Below are positions 25,924 to 34,383 of a DNA stretch of 64,000 nt, piece after piece; the stretch's first letter is position 1, and each line of letters begins with the position of its first letter. The stretch is taken from assembly GCA_026415675.1 (NCBI GenBank), contig JAOAGQ010000020.1, positions 1 through 64,000 of the forward strand, given 5' to 3'. The notes below the pieces were generated by a model. It saw nothing but the letters and a program-made list of their open reading frames with translations. It did no database searches and was not told the DNA's origin. The position numbers and the translations under genes are program-made. This DNA is from Syntrophorhabdaceae bacterium. GTDB lineage: Bacteria > Desulfobacterota > Syntrophorhabdia > Syntrophorhabdales > Syntrophorhabdaceae.

Positions 25924-26774
25924 CCCATTGCCTTCCATCCAGGGGGCAAAATATATTCACCCCCTATCGGTTTTTTCCCTCCCACAAAAGCCCAAGCCTC
26001 TTCGGGGTTCACAAAATAATTAAAGGACTTGAATATCTCCTTCCCCTCCTTGGAAGATAGAAAATCGATGAACCTCTCCGCGTTTTTTCTGTTTTTTGTG
26101 AACGGGGACACGGCCAAAGGGATATAACCTATCCTCAATATCTCCTCCTTTTTCAGAGGAACCGTTTCGATCCTTTCTGGATCCCAGTATTGAAAGACGC
26201 TCCATCCTATAACCGCATCAACAGCCTTTAAAGATACGGCAGTTGCGGTCTTCTCACAGCTTTCCGTATAATTTATTAAATTCTTTTTCAGGGCATTCTT
26301 CTCTTCTTTATTCATGTTTTTCTCTATAATTTCTACTGCGTACAGACCAACACATACGCTTTCGGGGCTCGCAATGGCTATTCTAATACCTTTTTTTGTG
26401 AGATCCTTTAAGGATTTTATGTTCTTTGGATTACCCTTCTGCACGTTTATCGCAGGTACAAGGTAAACAACTCTCTTTTCTGTTTCGGGGAAAACAAGGT
26501 TCTTCTTTTTTGCGATCTCCATAAAGTCGGATGAACCGGGAAAGTATACGTCTCCTTTTTTTGCAATGGCCATCTGGGAGAGCACAAAACCCGATCCACC
26601 GAAACTCAGATTCACCTTTATACCTGTCTTTCTTTGAAAGATTTCCGCTACCTTTTCTGCAGGGGGTTTACTCGCCGCCCCTGCGAATACCAGCAATTCT
26701 TCGGAAGCGATACCGTTTTCTTCGGAGAGAAAAAACAAAAAAAGCACAAAGAGACAGAGTATACGAAAGGGCAT
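25908..26774 (-). CDS. modA: ABC transporter substrate-binding protein, ModA/WtpA family
   Basis: 288 aa. A signal peptide (MPFRILCLFVLFLFFLSEENGIA) precedes LLVFAGAASKPPAEKVAEIF, the oxyanion-binding opening of ModA-like proteins. SFGGSGFVLSQMAIAKKGDVYFPGS and ASPESVCVGLYAVEIIEK line the ligand cleft. It is the first gene of the operon, with its promoter and a ModE-like box just upstream. It captures molybdate or tungstate in the periplasm; a related oxyanion such as sulfate cannot be excluded, but the ModE-like box favours Mo/W. Confidence 0.85.
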   Translation of the reverse strand: MPFRILCLFVLFLFFLSEENGIASEELLVFAGAASKPPAEKVAEIFQRKTGIKVNLSFGGSGFVLSQMAIAKKGDVYFPGSSDFMEIAKKKNLVFPETEKRVVYLVPAINVQKGNPKNIKSLKDLTKKGIRIAIASPESVCVGLYAVEIIEKNMNKEEKNALKKNLINYTESCEKTATAVSLKAVDAVIGWSVFQYWDPERIETVPLKKEEILRIGYIPLAVSPFTKNRKNAERFIDFLSSKEGKEIFKSFNYFVNPEEAWAFVGGKKPIGGEYILPPGWKAMGCFDG

Positions 26775-26800
26775 TCAAATGACCTCCAGCCTTATATTTT

Positions 26801-26824
26801 CGTTGTATATTTATGTATATAACG
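26801..26824. promoter_or_regulatory. ModE-like operator
   Basis: A near-perfect palindrome, CGTTGTATA-N6-TATATAACG, matches the known ModE box pattern (CGxTATATA-N6-TATATAACG type) with one change. It lies just downstream of the modA -10 hexamer, where a molybdate-loaded repressor would block transcription start. No modE gene is in the window. Confidence 0.65.
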
Positions 26825-26825
26825 A

Positions 26826-26854
26826 ATTTTAAATAAAAATACCCTTTCGGTCAA
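26826..26854 (-). promoter_or_regulatory. Promoter of the modABC operon
   Basis: On the minus strand: TTGACC (26854-26849), a 17-base spacer, and TAAAAT (26831-26826). Its -35 faces the divergent -35 of the 26933 gene, and together they form a GTCAACA/TGTTGAC inverted pair. Confidence 0.6.
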
Positions 26855-26874
26855 CATATTTTTATATCTTTTTG

Positions 26875-26902
26875 TTGACAAGTCTCTCCTATTGGATAGA
26901 AT
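26875..26902 (+). promoter_or_regulatory. Promoter of the 26933 small protein gene
   Basis: TTGACA (26875-26880), a 16-base spacer, and TAGAAT (26897-26902). It lies 31 bases before the ATG, which has an AAAGGGGG ribosome site. Confidence 0.62.
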
Positions 26903-26932
26903 AATATACATATTAAATAAAGGGGGTTTTAA

Positions 26933-27187
26933 ATGGCCAATAAAAAAGCAGAGGCAAAAACAGTAGCTTCAAAGGCAGAAAAGGCAACATCAAATCCCGG
27001 GGAAAATAAGACCAAAACATCCACCCGCCGTTGTGGAACAAGAAAAAAAGCGGCAAAGGAAGCCATAAAGGTTGGCAGCAAATTTGAATGCGCTGCTTGC
27101 GGTCTTATCGTAACAGTAGATACCCCTTGCAACTGCGCAGAGACCCAGTTGATATGCTGCGGCAGCCCAATGGACGTTAAAAAATAG
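26933..27187 (+). CDS. Small protein with Lys/Ala-rich N-terminus and desulforedoxin-like Cys knuckle
   Basis: 84 aa. Residues 1-48 are rich in lysine, alanine, serine and threonine (KKAEAKTVASKAEKATS) and look disordered and DNA-binding-like. Residues 49-84 contain FECAACGLIV, TPCNCAE and ICCGSPM. The CxxCG...CCGxPM pattern is that of the desulforedoxin domain (compare [10 protein letters not shown]...CCNQPM at 45745). Two extra cysteines (CNC) sit between the pairs. It probably binds one iron or zinc. It has its own promoter and a strong ribosome site. I do not recognise a characterised homologue with this layout. Confidence 0.72.
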   Translation: MANKKAEAKTVASKAEKATSNPGENKTKTSTRRCGTRKKAAKEAIKVGSKFECAACGLIVTVDTPCNCAETQLICCGSPMDVKK

Positions 27188-27215
27188 ATTTAGACTTTTA
27201 TTCCTTCCATCCTTA

Positions 27216-27245
27216 TTGACATCAATCGACTTTATAGGGGATAAT
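27216..27245 (+). promoter_or_regulatory. Promoter of the UvrD-like helicase gene
   Basis: TTGACA (27216-27221), an 18-base spacer, and GATAAT (27240-27245), with the ATG 41 bases downstream. Confidence 0.55.
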
Positions 27246-27285
27246 TTATCCTCGTTATCCCTGTTTGTAACATTATGTTTATATT

Positions 27286-29271
27286 ATGAAAAGATACACA
27301 ATAAAAAAGGATTCCTTTGGAAAAGCCTCCTACATAGATTACGAAAAGGCATTGAACGAGGAACAGCGGAATGTTGTCTTTGCTGAGAATGGCCCTATTC
27401 TGGTCATCGCAGGGGCAGGAAGTGGAAAAACAAGGGTTGTCACCTACAGGGTGGCACGCCTTTTAGAGCTCGGGGTATCTCCTACGAACATACTCCTCCT
27501 TACCTTTACAAACAAGGCGGCAAGGGAAATGTTGAACCGTGTTCAACAGGCGATAAAGATGGATACCCGGTACATCTGGGGTGGCACGTTCCATCATATA
27601 GCCAATATGATCTTAAGAAACCATGGGGATTTAATCGGGTTTAAGAGGAATTTTACCATCCTTGACAACGAAGATGCCAAAGATTTCATTGAGCTTGTGG
27701 TGAAAGAACTGGGGCTCGACAGAAAGGAGAGGAGATTTCCAAAGGGCTCTGTCTTAAAAGATATTTTGAGCTACTCTATAAATACCATGCAACCTTTAGA
27801 AGACTGTATAAAAGAGAAATACCCCTTTTTCTACGATATAATCGATCCGATATACGCTGTAAATAAAGCCTACACCGAGAAAAAAAGGTTGTCCAATGCC
27901 ATGGACTTCGATGACCTCCTGTTTTACTGGCATAAACTCTTTGTAGAGAATGAGGATATCCGTAAATATTATGCCATAGTCTTCTCCCACATACTTGTCG
28001 ATGAGTATCAGGATACCAATAAGATCCAGGCTGAGATAGTTGATTCTATTGGGCTCATAAACAGAAATGTGATGGTTGTAGGGGATGATGCACAGAGTAT
28101 TTACTCCTTCAGGGGGGCAAACTTTCAGAACATCATTGAATTTCCGAAAAGGTACAAAGATGCTAGGATCTTTAAACTGGAGACGAACTACAGAAGTACC
28201 GATGAAATCCTATTCCTTGCCAACGACTCCATTTCAAAAAACAAGAAACAGTTCTCCAAACGTCTAAAGAGCATCCGTGGTTCGGGGGCAATCCCCGTTA
28301 TAGCAAATTTGAGGGATGTCCTCCAACAGGCGGAGTTTGTTGCCCAGAGGATTCTTGAACTGAGAAGGGAAGGGATCCCTTTAAACGAAATCGCTGTCCT
28401 CTACAGGGCCCATTACCACTCAATGGAGCTACAGATGGAACTTACAAGAAGGGACATCCCCTTTGAGGTCAGAAGTGGTCTTAAATTTTTCGAGCAGGCC
28501 CACATAAAGGATGTGATTTCGTTTTTAAGGGTGATGGTCAACAACCACGACGAGATATCCTGGAAAAGAATGTTGAAACTCTTTCCAAAGATCGGCTCAA
28601 AAACTGCAGGGCGTATGTATGAGTATATAAAAAGGCAGGAAAACCCCGTTGATCTCTTTATTACAAAGGCGATCTGGGACCATCTAAACATCGTCCCAAG
28701 AGAGAACGGTGAAATTCTATCGAGACTATTTAGAGAGCTTAAAGAACTCCTTGAAAAAGAAGCGATCTCCGAGATGATATCCGCGGTTTTAAAACACGGT
28801 TATACGGAGTATTTAAAGTTCAATTACCCAAACCCCGATTCTCGACTTGAAGACATAGGTCAATTGATCACCTTCTCCACAAGGTATCAATCCCTTGAAT
28901 CTTTTTTAAGTGAACTCTCCCTCCTAAGCGGTATAAGCGGGGAAGAGATTTTCTCCACCGAAAAGGAGACAGAGGGGAGGCTTGTTTTAAGCACCATCCA
29001 TCAGGCAAAGGGGCTTGAATGGAGGGTCGTCTTCTTAATATGGTGTGCCGAGGGAAGGTTTCCCAACCCAAAGGCCCTGGAGGATGGAAACTTAGAAGAG
29101 GAGAGAAGGCTTTTCTATGTCGCCATAACAAGGGCTATGGATGAGCTCTACCTTTGTTATCCTCTACTTATTTTCGATAAACAGATAGGCCATGTCATCC
29201 TTAAGCCGTCAAGGTTCATCTCCGAGCTTAAACGCTCGACCTATGAAGAATGGCATGTTTCTGAAAGTTAA
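27286..29271 (+). CDS. UvrD/PcrA-type superfamily 1 DNA helicase
   Basis: 661 aa. Walker A is GAGSGKT (residues 43-49), motif Ia LLLTFTNKAAREM, motif II VDEYQDTN, motif III VVGDDAQSIYSFRGA, motif IV LETNYRST, motif V STIHQAKGLEWRVVFL and motif VI VAITRAMDELYL. It unwinds DNA 3' to 5' in repair, replication restart or transcription-coupled repair. The first 20 residues are an unusual leader before the Q motif (LNEEQRNVVF). It is a little shorter than typical UvrD/PcrA (about 720 aa), mostly at the C-terminus, where the RNA-polymerase-binding Tudor region appears absent. Confidence 0.93.
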   Translation: MKRYTIKKDSFGKASYIDYEKALNEEQRNVVFAENGPILVIAGAGSGKTRVVTYRVARLLELGVSPTNILLLTFTNKAAREMLNRVQQAIKMDTRYIWGGTFHHIANMILRNHGDLIGFKRNFTILDNEDAKDFIELVVKELGLDRKERRFPKGSVLKDILSYSINTMQPLEDCIKEKYPFFYDIIDPIYAVNKAYTEKKRLSNAMDFDDLLFYWHKLFVENEDIRKYYAIVFSHILVDEYQDTNKIQAEIVDSIGLINRNVMVVGDDAQSIYSFRGANFQNIIEFPKRYKDARIFKLETNYRSTDEILFLANDSISKNKKQFSKRLKSIRGSGAIPVIANLRDVLQQAEFVAQRILELRREGIPLNEIAVLYRAHYHSMELQMELTRRDIPFEVRSGLKFFEQAHIKDVISFLRVMVNNHDEISWKRMLKLFPKIGSKTAGRMYEYIKRQENPVDLFITKAIWDHLNIVPRENGEILSRLFRELKELLEKEAISEMISAVLKHGYTEYLKFNYPNPDSRLEDIGQLITFSTRYQSLESFLSELSLLSGISGEEIFSTEKETEGRLVLSTIHQAKGLEWRVVFLIWCAEGRFPNPKALEDGNLEEERRLFYVAITRAMDELYLCYPLLIFDKQIGHVILKPSRFISELKRSTYEEWHVSES

Positions 29272-29288
29272 ATGGGAGTTAAATACTT

Positions 29289-30320
29289 TCAGTTTATATA
29301 GACCCTTCTGTACTTTCCCATATCCTCAAGGGTCATCCCTGCCCCCATTACAACGGAAAATAACGGTTCATCCGTTACCCTTACCCTTACCCCTGTTTCC
29401 GCCTCAATCCTCTGATCAAGACCTCTTAACAATGCCCCTCCCCCTGTCAATACCATGCCCGAATCATTCAAATCTGAAACGAATTCGGGAGGGAGCCTCT
29501 CAAGGGTTCTCCTGATCGCATCAACGATCGCTGCAACGGGCTCTTCTATCGCCTCCCTCACCTCTTCTTCAGAAATCCTGATGGTCTTCGGGATACCTGT
29601 TAACATATCCTTTCCCACCAATGTCACCGGGACGTTCTTAAAACTCGCAGGGGCAACAGAGGCCACCTCCATTTTTATCCTCTCCGCCGCTATAACACCT
29701 ATGGCAATCTGGTGCTTTTTCTGAAGGTACCTTATGATCGCCTCATCGAGTTCATCCCCTGCCACCCTCAGAGATTCGCTATGGGCAATTGCGGAGAGGC
29801 TTATTATGGCAACTTCTGTCGTTCCCCCTCCGATATCTATCACCATGTTTGCCCTCGGAAGTTCAATAGGCATATTCGCCCCTATCGCCGCTGCCATCGG
29901 TTCTTCTATCAGAAAGACATTTCTTATACCGACCTGAAAACACGCATCTACCACCGCCTTTTTCTCAACCTGGGTGATCCCCGAGGGAACACCCACAACC
30001 ATCTTGGGCTTTGAAACCTTTCTATCCTTCCTTATAACGGTAAGGAAATACTTTATCATTGCCTTTGTCACATCGAAATCGGCGATCACCCCGTCTTTCA
30101 AAGGTCTTATCGCATTGATGTTAGGGGGGGTTCGACCTATGTATTCCTTTGCCTCCCTCCCCACCGCAATAACCTTAGAGGTATTGTTGTCAATGGCAAC
30201 AACGGATGGTTCATTTAGTATAACCCCCTCCCCTTTCAGGTAGATAAGGGTGTTTGCCGTACCAAGATCCATGGCCAAATGCGTTGAAAACAAACCGAAC
30301 ATCTTACTGAAAAAACCCAT
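29289..30320 (-). CDS. mreB: Rod-shape-determining actin homologue MreB
   Basis: 343 aa from ATG 30320, which has GAGGAGGGGG upstream; an earlier ATG at 30335 lies in the overlapping end of the upstream gene. AMDLGTANTLIYLKGEG (phosphate 1), VIDIGGGTTEVAIISL (phosphate 2) and VLTGGGALLRGLDQRI (adenosine site) are typical MreB/actin-fold motifs. It directs cell-wall elongation on the inner membrane. mreC and mreD do not follow, unlike in most bacteria; the next gene downstream is the convergent helicase. It is coupled to a GAF/GGDEF-like gene upstream. Confidence 0.96.
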   Translation of the reverse strand: MGFFSKMFGLFSTHLAMDLGTANTLIYLKGEGVILNEPSVVAIDNNTSKVIAVGREAKEYIGRTPPNINAIRPLKDGVIADFDVTKAMIKYFLTVIRKDRKVSKPKMVVGVPSGITQVEKKAVVDACFQVGIRNVFLIEEPMAAAIGANMPIELPRANMVIDIGGGTTEVAIISLSAIAHSESLRVAGDELDEAIIRYLQKKHQIAIGVIAAERIKMEVASVAPASFKNVPVTLVGKDMLTGIPKTIRISEEEVREAIEEPVAAIVDAIRRTLERLPPEFVSDLNDSGMVLTGGGALLRGLDQRIEAETGVRVRVTDEPLFSVVMGAGMTLEDMGKYRRVYIN

Positions 30321-30331
30321 ATACCCCCTCC

Positions 30332-31711
30332 TCATTCACCAGTACTTAAACTTTTTCCGTTCTTTTTATCGATAAATTCCCAGAGATCGCAGAAGCCATC
30401 ATCCGGTAATATCCTCACCCAAGCCTCGACCCCTCTGTAACAATCCTCTATTTTCTGTTCCGCCATATATTTTTTGATAGTATAACCTATAATCTTCAGA
30501 ATATTCTGCATTTTATTTCTATCCCGATTTTTAGATACCACGTAAAAATGGCCACCACCCCTCCTCGAGATCATACTATATCCATCTACACAAAACTTTA
30601 TAATCTCTGAAACCCTCTTTAAAAGGTTGTTTGTAAATTCAAAACCGAGAAGCTCATTGAACCTTCTGACACCCTTTATCTTCACGGATAAAAGGGAAAA
30701 CCTCTCACCCTTTTTTATAAAATCTGTAACCTTCTCGACAAAAATGGGAAACTGGGTTGAATCGGTGACTGTTTCAAAACTCTGTGCCTTTTTTACATAT
30801 TCCTTCATCAAAATAAAGGAAAAATACAGAGAGAGGAGGTTTGCAACCATCCTGAGTGTAGGGATTGACTCCTCTTTCAGTCTCTTTTCGGTGAGGGATA
30901 TGAAACCTACCACACCATAGGGGGTATCCTCTGCGGTCAACGGGAATCCAAAGAGTTGTCTCGGCCTTAACCCTTCGCCTGTGAAAAAAAGGGGTCTTTC
31001 TCTTAAAAGACCGCTGTTGAATGGAAGGAGTAGTTCTCTTCCCCCGTTTACCACCATTGCAGCGATACTCTCATTCCTTGAGCATCTCTTCTTTTCGTAT
31101 AACGTAGGGTCAACACCTACAACATGGACAACCGACACTAAACCGTCTTCTTCAACCCCTATGAACGCCCCATCTCCCCCACAAAAGCCAAGACCCTCGA
31201 GCAACACATCCTTGACCGATATGTTTCCTCTCCAGAGTTCTCCAAAGAGATGAAACACCCTCCTTTCGTTATAAATCTCTGCAAGACCTTCGTTCTCCTT
31301 AAAAAAGACGCTTTCTCTGTCGAGCTCTTCGAGTATCATGGAGATAAAGAGGTGTAACATCTTCTTCTCTTTGTCTGTAAAACCCCACTTCTTTTTGCTG
31401 TCAACGACAAGCACGCCCCTGTCCTCGATGGGGTAACCCATAAAGGCCTTTATGCCTTCGGTGGATGTATAATAGCCGAGGGTTGACTCATCCTTATCGA
31501 AATTGGGGATAACCAGTTGGGTGTTATGTTTTACAACCCATCCTGGTAGGGTGTTTTCAATCTGTATCGTCTGTGTTTTGTTAAAATGGGTTGAAAAGGT
31601 CATTGAAGAGCGGCATTTTAAAGTGGTGTTCCCCTCTTTTAAAAAAACGGCAACGGTATATGCCTCGTATACATTAAAGATGAGATTTGAGATGGTGTCG
31701 ATAAGGGCCAT
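30332..31711 (-). CDS. GAF-domain protein with degenerate GGDEF domain
   Basis: 459 aa. A GAF-like sensory domain (about 15-130), a second GAF-like region (about 165-310), then a GGDEF-fold domain (about 325-455). Its signature is RRGGGHFYVV (GGGHF at 385-389) in place of GG(D/E)EF, so diguanylate cyclase activity is unlikely and it may bind c-di-GMP/GTP or act only structurally. No membrane helix is seen. It ends 11 bases before the mreB ATG and is probably cotranscribed with it. A role in signalling to cell-shape control is inference from adjacency. Confidence 0.72.
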   Translation of the reverse strand: MALIDTISNLIFNVYEAYTVAVFLKEGNTTLKCRSSMTFSTHFNKTQTIQIENTLPGWVVKHNTQLVIPNFDKDESTLGYYTSTEGIKAFMGYPIEDRGVLVVDSKKKWGFTDKEKKMLHLFISMILEELDRESVFFKENEGLAEIYNERRVFHLFGELWRGNISVKDVLLEGLGFCGGDGAFIGVEEDGLVSVVHVVGVDPTLYEKKRCSRNESIAAMVVNGGRELLLPFNSGLLRERPLFFTGEGLRPRQLFGFPLTAEDTPYGVVGFISLTEKRLKEESIPTLRMVANLLSLYFSFILMKEYVKKAQSFETVTDSTQFPIFVEKVTDFIKKGERFSLLSVKIKGVRRFNELLGFEFTNNLLKRVSEIIKFCVDGYSMISRRGGGHFYVVSKNRDRNKMQNILKIIGYTIKKYMAEQKIEDCYRGVEAWVRILPDDGFCDLWEFIDKKNGKSLSTGE

Positions 31712-31746
31712 ATAATTTCCATTATGTCATCAAAGATAAAGAACTG

Positions 31747-32691
31747 TCAAGCCTCTTCGGGGTTGTACTCTATAAAGGCGATCTGTTTTGACGTATCTGA
31801 CTTCTCCATGAGTCTACACATCGCACACCTTAATCCCCGGGCAGGATAGCCGCAGACTTCACACACCCCCATCCCTTTTCCATCCCCCTCTTCCTCAAAT
31901 GCCTTCCTTTTCTTCAACATTTTCAGATACCCCTTTACAAAGGCTATCTTTGTCCCTGGGGAGATCTCTTCAATCCTGTTTAACACCTCTTTATAGACTA
32001 ACGATTTCGCATCAAAAGATAACGGGCACTCTTCGTATATATAATCGATCCTGGAAACTATCGCGTAGGCGGCGGTCTCCCTCTCGGAACATAAAAACAG
32101 GGGCTTTGCCTTTCTCGATAGACGGCCATCTTTTTCTTCAAGGGTAAGGTCCTTCTTCCATAGGTAACCCTCCCTCCAGTATAAAAGATTGCCAAATAAG
32201 GCGGATGCCTCATCGTCCAGGTTATGTCCTGTGAGAACAACATCGTATCCCATATCAAGACACACCCTATTCATCACATAACGTTTAACCATTCCACAGG
32301 CAGAACAGGGAACCCTCTTCATGATCCTTGCTATTCCTTCTATATTTTTTCCTACGATTTCGCACACGTCAAAGATGTAGACCTTTCTATTCAGTCTCTG
32401 GGCCATTTTCTTCACCTTTTCCAGGGAATTGAGGGAATATTCGCCAATGCCCAAGTTCACATAAATCCCGTCTGCCGCTACGCCCAATTTGTTTAGAATG
32501 TACCAAAGGGTTAGGCTGTCTTTTCCCCCCGATACGGCCACAATCGGCCTTCCGTTCTTTAAAAGGGAATACTTTCTTATTGTCTCCTCAACCCTTTTTT
32601 CGAAAAATGAGATGAAATCATCGGCACATAGTGAGGTATTATATGCCTTGAGTTTGATGACCGCTTCTCTGCCACAGACCTTGCATTTCAT
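31747..32691 (-). CDS. ttuA: TtuA/Ncs6-type tRNA 2-thiolation enzyme
   Basis: 314 aa. An N-terminal zinc finger (CKVCG...CADDF), the PP-loop ATP site VAVSGGKDSLTLWY, the catalytic cysteine region VPCSACGMVKR with a further Cys in EECPLSFDAKS (FeS-binding in the family), and a C-terminal zinc finger (CEVCGYPARGLRCAMC). TtuA adenylates a tRNA uridine and inserts sulfur; in thermophiles the product is 5-methyl-2-thiouridine at position 54, while related enzymes act at position 34. Its start overlaps the TtuB-like gene by four bases, which supports the TtuA assignment over TtcA. Confidence 0.85.
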   Translation of the reverse strand: MKCKVCGREAVIKLKAYNTSLCADDFISFFEKRVEETIRKYSLLKNGRPIVAVSGGKDSLTLWYILNKLGVAADGIYVNLGIGEYSLNSLEKVKKMAQRLNRKVYIFDVCEIVGKNIEGIARIMKRVPCSACGMVKRYVMNRVCLDMGYDVVLTGHNLDDEASALFGNLLYWREGYLWKKDLTLEEKDGRLSRKAKPLFLCSERETAAYAIVSRIDYIYEECPLSFDAKSLVYKEVLNRIEEISPGTKIAFVKGYLKMLKKRKAFEEEGDGKGMGVCEVCGYPARGLRCAMCRLMEKSDTSKQIAFIEYNPEEA

Positions 32692-32876
32692 CCGCCTGAC
32701 ACTACCCTTATCAACCTCACATGGTCCCCCGGCAACAATCTATGGTCCTCGGTAACAAGTCTATCATTGACTACCACAAGGTAGGTCTCCCTGTTTAACG
32801 ATAGCTTCTCCAGCAACTTGTATACGAGTATAGGCCTGTCCAATTCCATTACCTTTCCGTCGTATTCTATCTTCAT
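32688..32876 (-). CDS. ttuB: Ubiquitin-like sulfur-carrier protein (TtuB/ThiS family)
   Basis: 62 aa with a beta-grasp pattern and the terminal VVSGG. The di-glycine end is adenylated and thiocarboxylated to donate sulfur. It is directly upstream of and overlapping ttuA, so it is the likely sulfur donor for tRNA thiolation, as in the Thermus TtuA/TtuB pair. Its activating E1-like enzyme may be the MoeB/HesA homologue at 37551-38363. ThiS is an alternative name by sequence alone, but no thiamin genes are nearby. Confidence 0.82.
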   Translation of the reverse strand: MKIEYDGKVMELDRPILVYKLLEKLSLNRETYLVVVNDRLVTEDHRLLPGDHVRLIRVVSGG

Positions 32877-33000
32877 CCATTATTTTAATATCACATCCTT
32901 AACTGTTCCGTCAAAAACAATCGGGGAAAACCGATAAATATCCTCTGTATGATCAGCAATTTTTCTCGCCATAACCTATAACAGATGGTATACTAAGGCC

Positions 33001-34116
33001 ATGATAAACACGATCATATACTCTTATGAATTAAGCAATATGGAATTTAAGCCAAACCACCCCTTCAAACCCATCAGATCCAAGATACTTATGGAGCTCC
33101 TGAACAGGTATGACCTTTTGAACCATAAAAATCAGATGGTTGTTGAACCTCTCCCTTTGAAAGAAGAACTCCTGTATCTATTCCATGAGAGAAAGTACAT
33201 AGAACTCTTAAGGAGGGCATCGAAAGGGGAATTCTCTATCGACATCTTTTATGCAGGCATAGGGACAGAGGATAATCCTATTTTCGAATCTATGTACGAA
33301 TTTTCCATCCTCGCAGCAGGGGGAACATTTCAGGGGGCCGAGATCCTCCTAAGCGGTACAAGCAGGGTGGTTTTTAACCCCATAGGGGGCTTCCATCATG
33401 CAGGGAAAGGCCACGCAGAAGGCTTCTGTTATATAAACGACATAGCCATCACCATCACCGACCTCATACAGAAAGGTCACAGGGTTGCCTGTATAGACAT
33501 AGATGCCCACCACGGTAACGGTGTCCAGGACGCATTCTACGACACGGACAAGGTCCTGACCATCTCCCTCCACGAATCGGGGGAAACCCTCTATCCCGGG
33601 GGAGGGTTTGAAACAGAATTGGGTAAAGGTAAGGGGGAGGGATATAACGTGAATATACCACTACTTAACGATACAGATGATGATGTCTATGTTTATGCGT
33701 TTGACTCCATCGTACCCCCCTTGATTGAGCGTTACAAACCTGATTTTGTGGTGGCGGTGATCGGCAGCGATACCCATAAGGATGATCCTTTAACCCATAT
33801 GAAACTCACAACAAACGGATATAAAAAGGTCATAGCCACGATAAACGATATCTCCCCAAAGATACTTGCCCTCGGCGCAGGAGGCTACAATATATATAAA
33901 ACAACGGCCATGTGGGCCCTTGCATGGGCCACCTTCTGTGGCCTTACACCAACAGACCTATTCGCCGGGGTCATCGGGGGGTTCATGTATGGTCCTGAAG
34001 CAGGGGCCGGGACCCTTGACGATCCCCCTTTCTCATCACCCCCGGAGGAGAAAAAGAGGTGTTTAGACCATGCAAACAGGGTCGTCTCCTTTCTGAAAGA
34101 GAGACTATCCCTTTGA
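33001..34116 (+). CDS. AcuC/histone-deacetylase family protein
   Basis: 371 aa. The deacetylase fold is marked by GGFHHAGKGHAEGFCYIND (active-site histidine pair), CIDIDAHHGNGVQDAFY (zinc ligands D and H), SDTHKDDPLTHM (third zinc-ligand Asp) and LGAGGYNI near the end. Bacterial members include AcuC, which deacetylates and so reactivates acetyl-CoA synthetase, and polyamine deacetylases. The acs gene in this window, with an intact PKTRSGK site, makes an AcuC role plausible. The gene stands alone, divergent from ttuB. Confidence 0.85.
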   Translation: MINTIIYSYELSNMEFKPNHPFKPIRSKILMELLNRYDLLNHKNQMVVEPLPLKEELLYLFHERKYIELLRRASKGEFSIDIFYAGIGTEDNPIFESMYEFSILAAGGTFQGAEILLSGTSRVVFNPIGGFHHAGKGHAEGFCYINDIAITITDLIQKGHRVACIDIDAHHGNGVQDAFYDTDKVLTISLHESGETLYPGGGFETELGKGKGEGYNVNIPLLNDTDDDVYVYAFDSIVPPLIERYKPDFVVAVIGSDTHKDDPLTHMKLTTNGYKKVIATINDISPKILALGAGGYNIYKTTAMWALAWATFCGLTPTDLFAGVIGGFMYGPEAGAGTLDDPPFSSPPEEKKRCLDHANRVVSFLKERLSL

Positions 34117-34131
34117 CAGGATTGGTAATCT

Positions 34132-34377
34132 TTATACTATTCTCTTTAATGTTTCATCGTCTATAGGGATAGAGATGAGTTTTTTTCTCTCCTTCTCCCC
34201 TTTTAGTATCTTTATCTCTGATCTTTTCACACCGAATGTCTCGGAGAGATAGTCTACCAGTTCACTGTTGGCCCTACCTTCTTGCGGCAAAGATAATACC
34301 TTTACCTTTAGTCCTTTTCCTTCCCTTTTTATCTCCCTTTTTTTAGCGTTTACCACAACCTTAACTTCTATATTCAT
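34132..34377 (-). CDS. DUF167/YggU-family protein
   Basis: 81 aa, the normal length. The core reads LKVKVLSLPQEGRANSELVDYLSE followed by KRSEIKILKGEKERKKLISI, which is the YggU (DUF167) signature (PxxGxANxxL...G...R.K...I). Molecular function is not established. It follows the YggT-family gene by six bases, a pairing seen widely in bacteria. Confidence 0.88.
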   Translation of the reverse strand: MNIEVKVVVNAKKREIKREGKGLKVKVLSLPQEGRANSELVDYLSETFGVKRSEIKILKGEKERKKLISIPIDDETLKRIV

Positions 34378-34383
34378 CTCTCA

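Noticed and set aside
26849-26879. GTCAACA/TGTTGAC inverted repeat as an operator
   Set aside because: The two arms are the facing -35 hexamers of divergent promoters (modA and the small-protein gene), which explains the symmetry without a regulator.
31747-32876. Thiamin biosynthesis pair (ThiS plus ThiI-like)
   Set aside because: The PP-loop enzyme has two zinc fingers and the TtuA cysteine pattern, and no thi genes are nearby.
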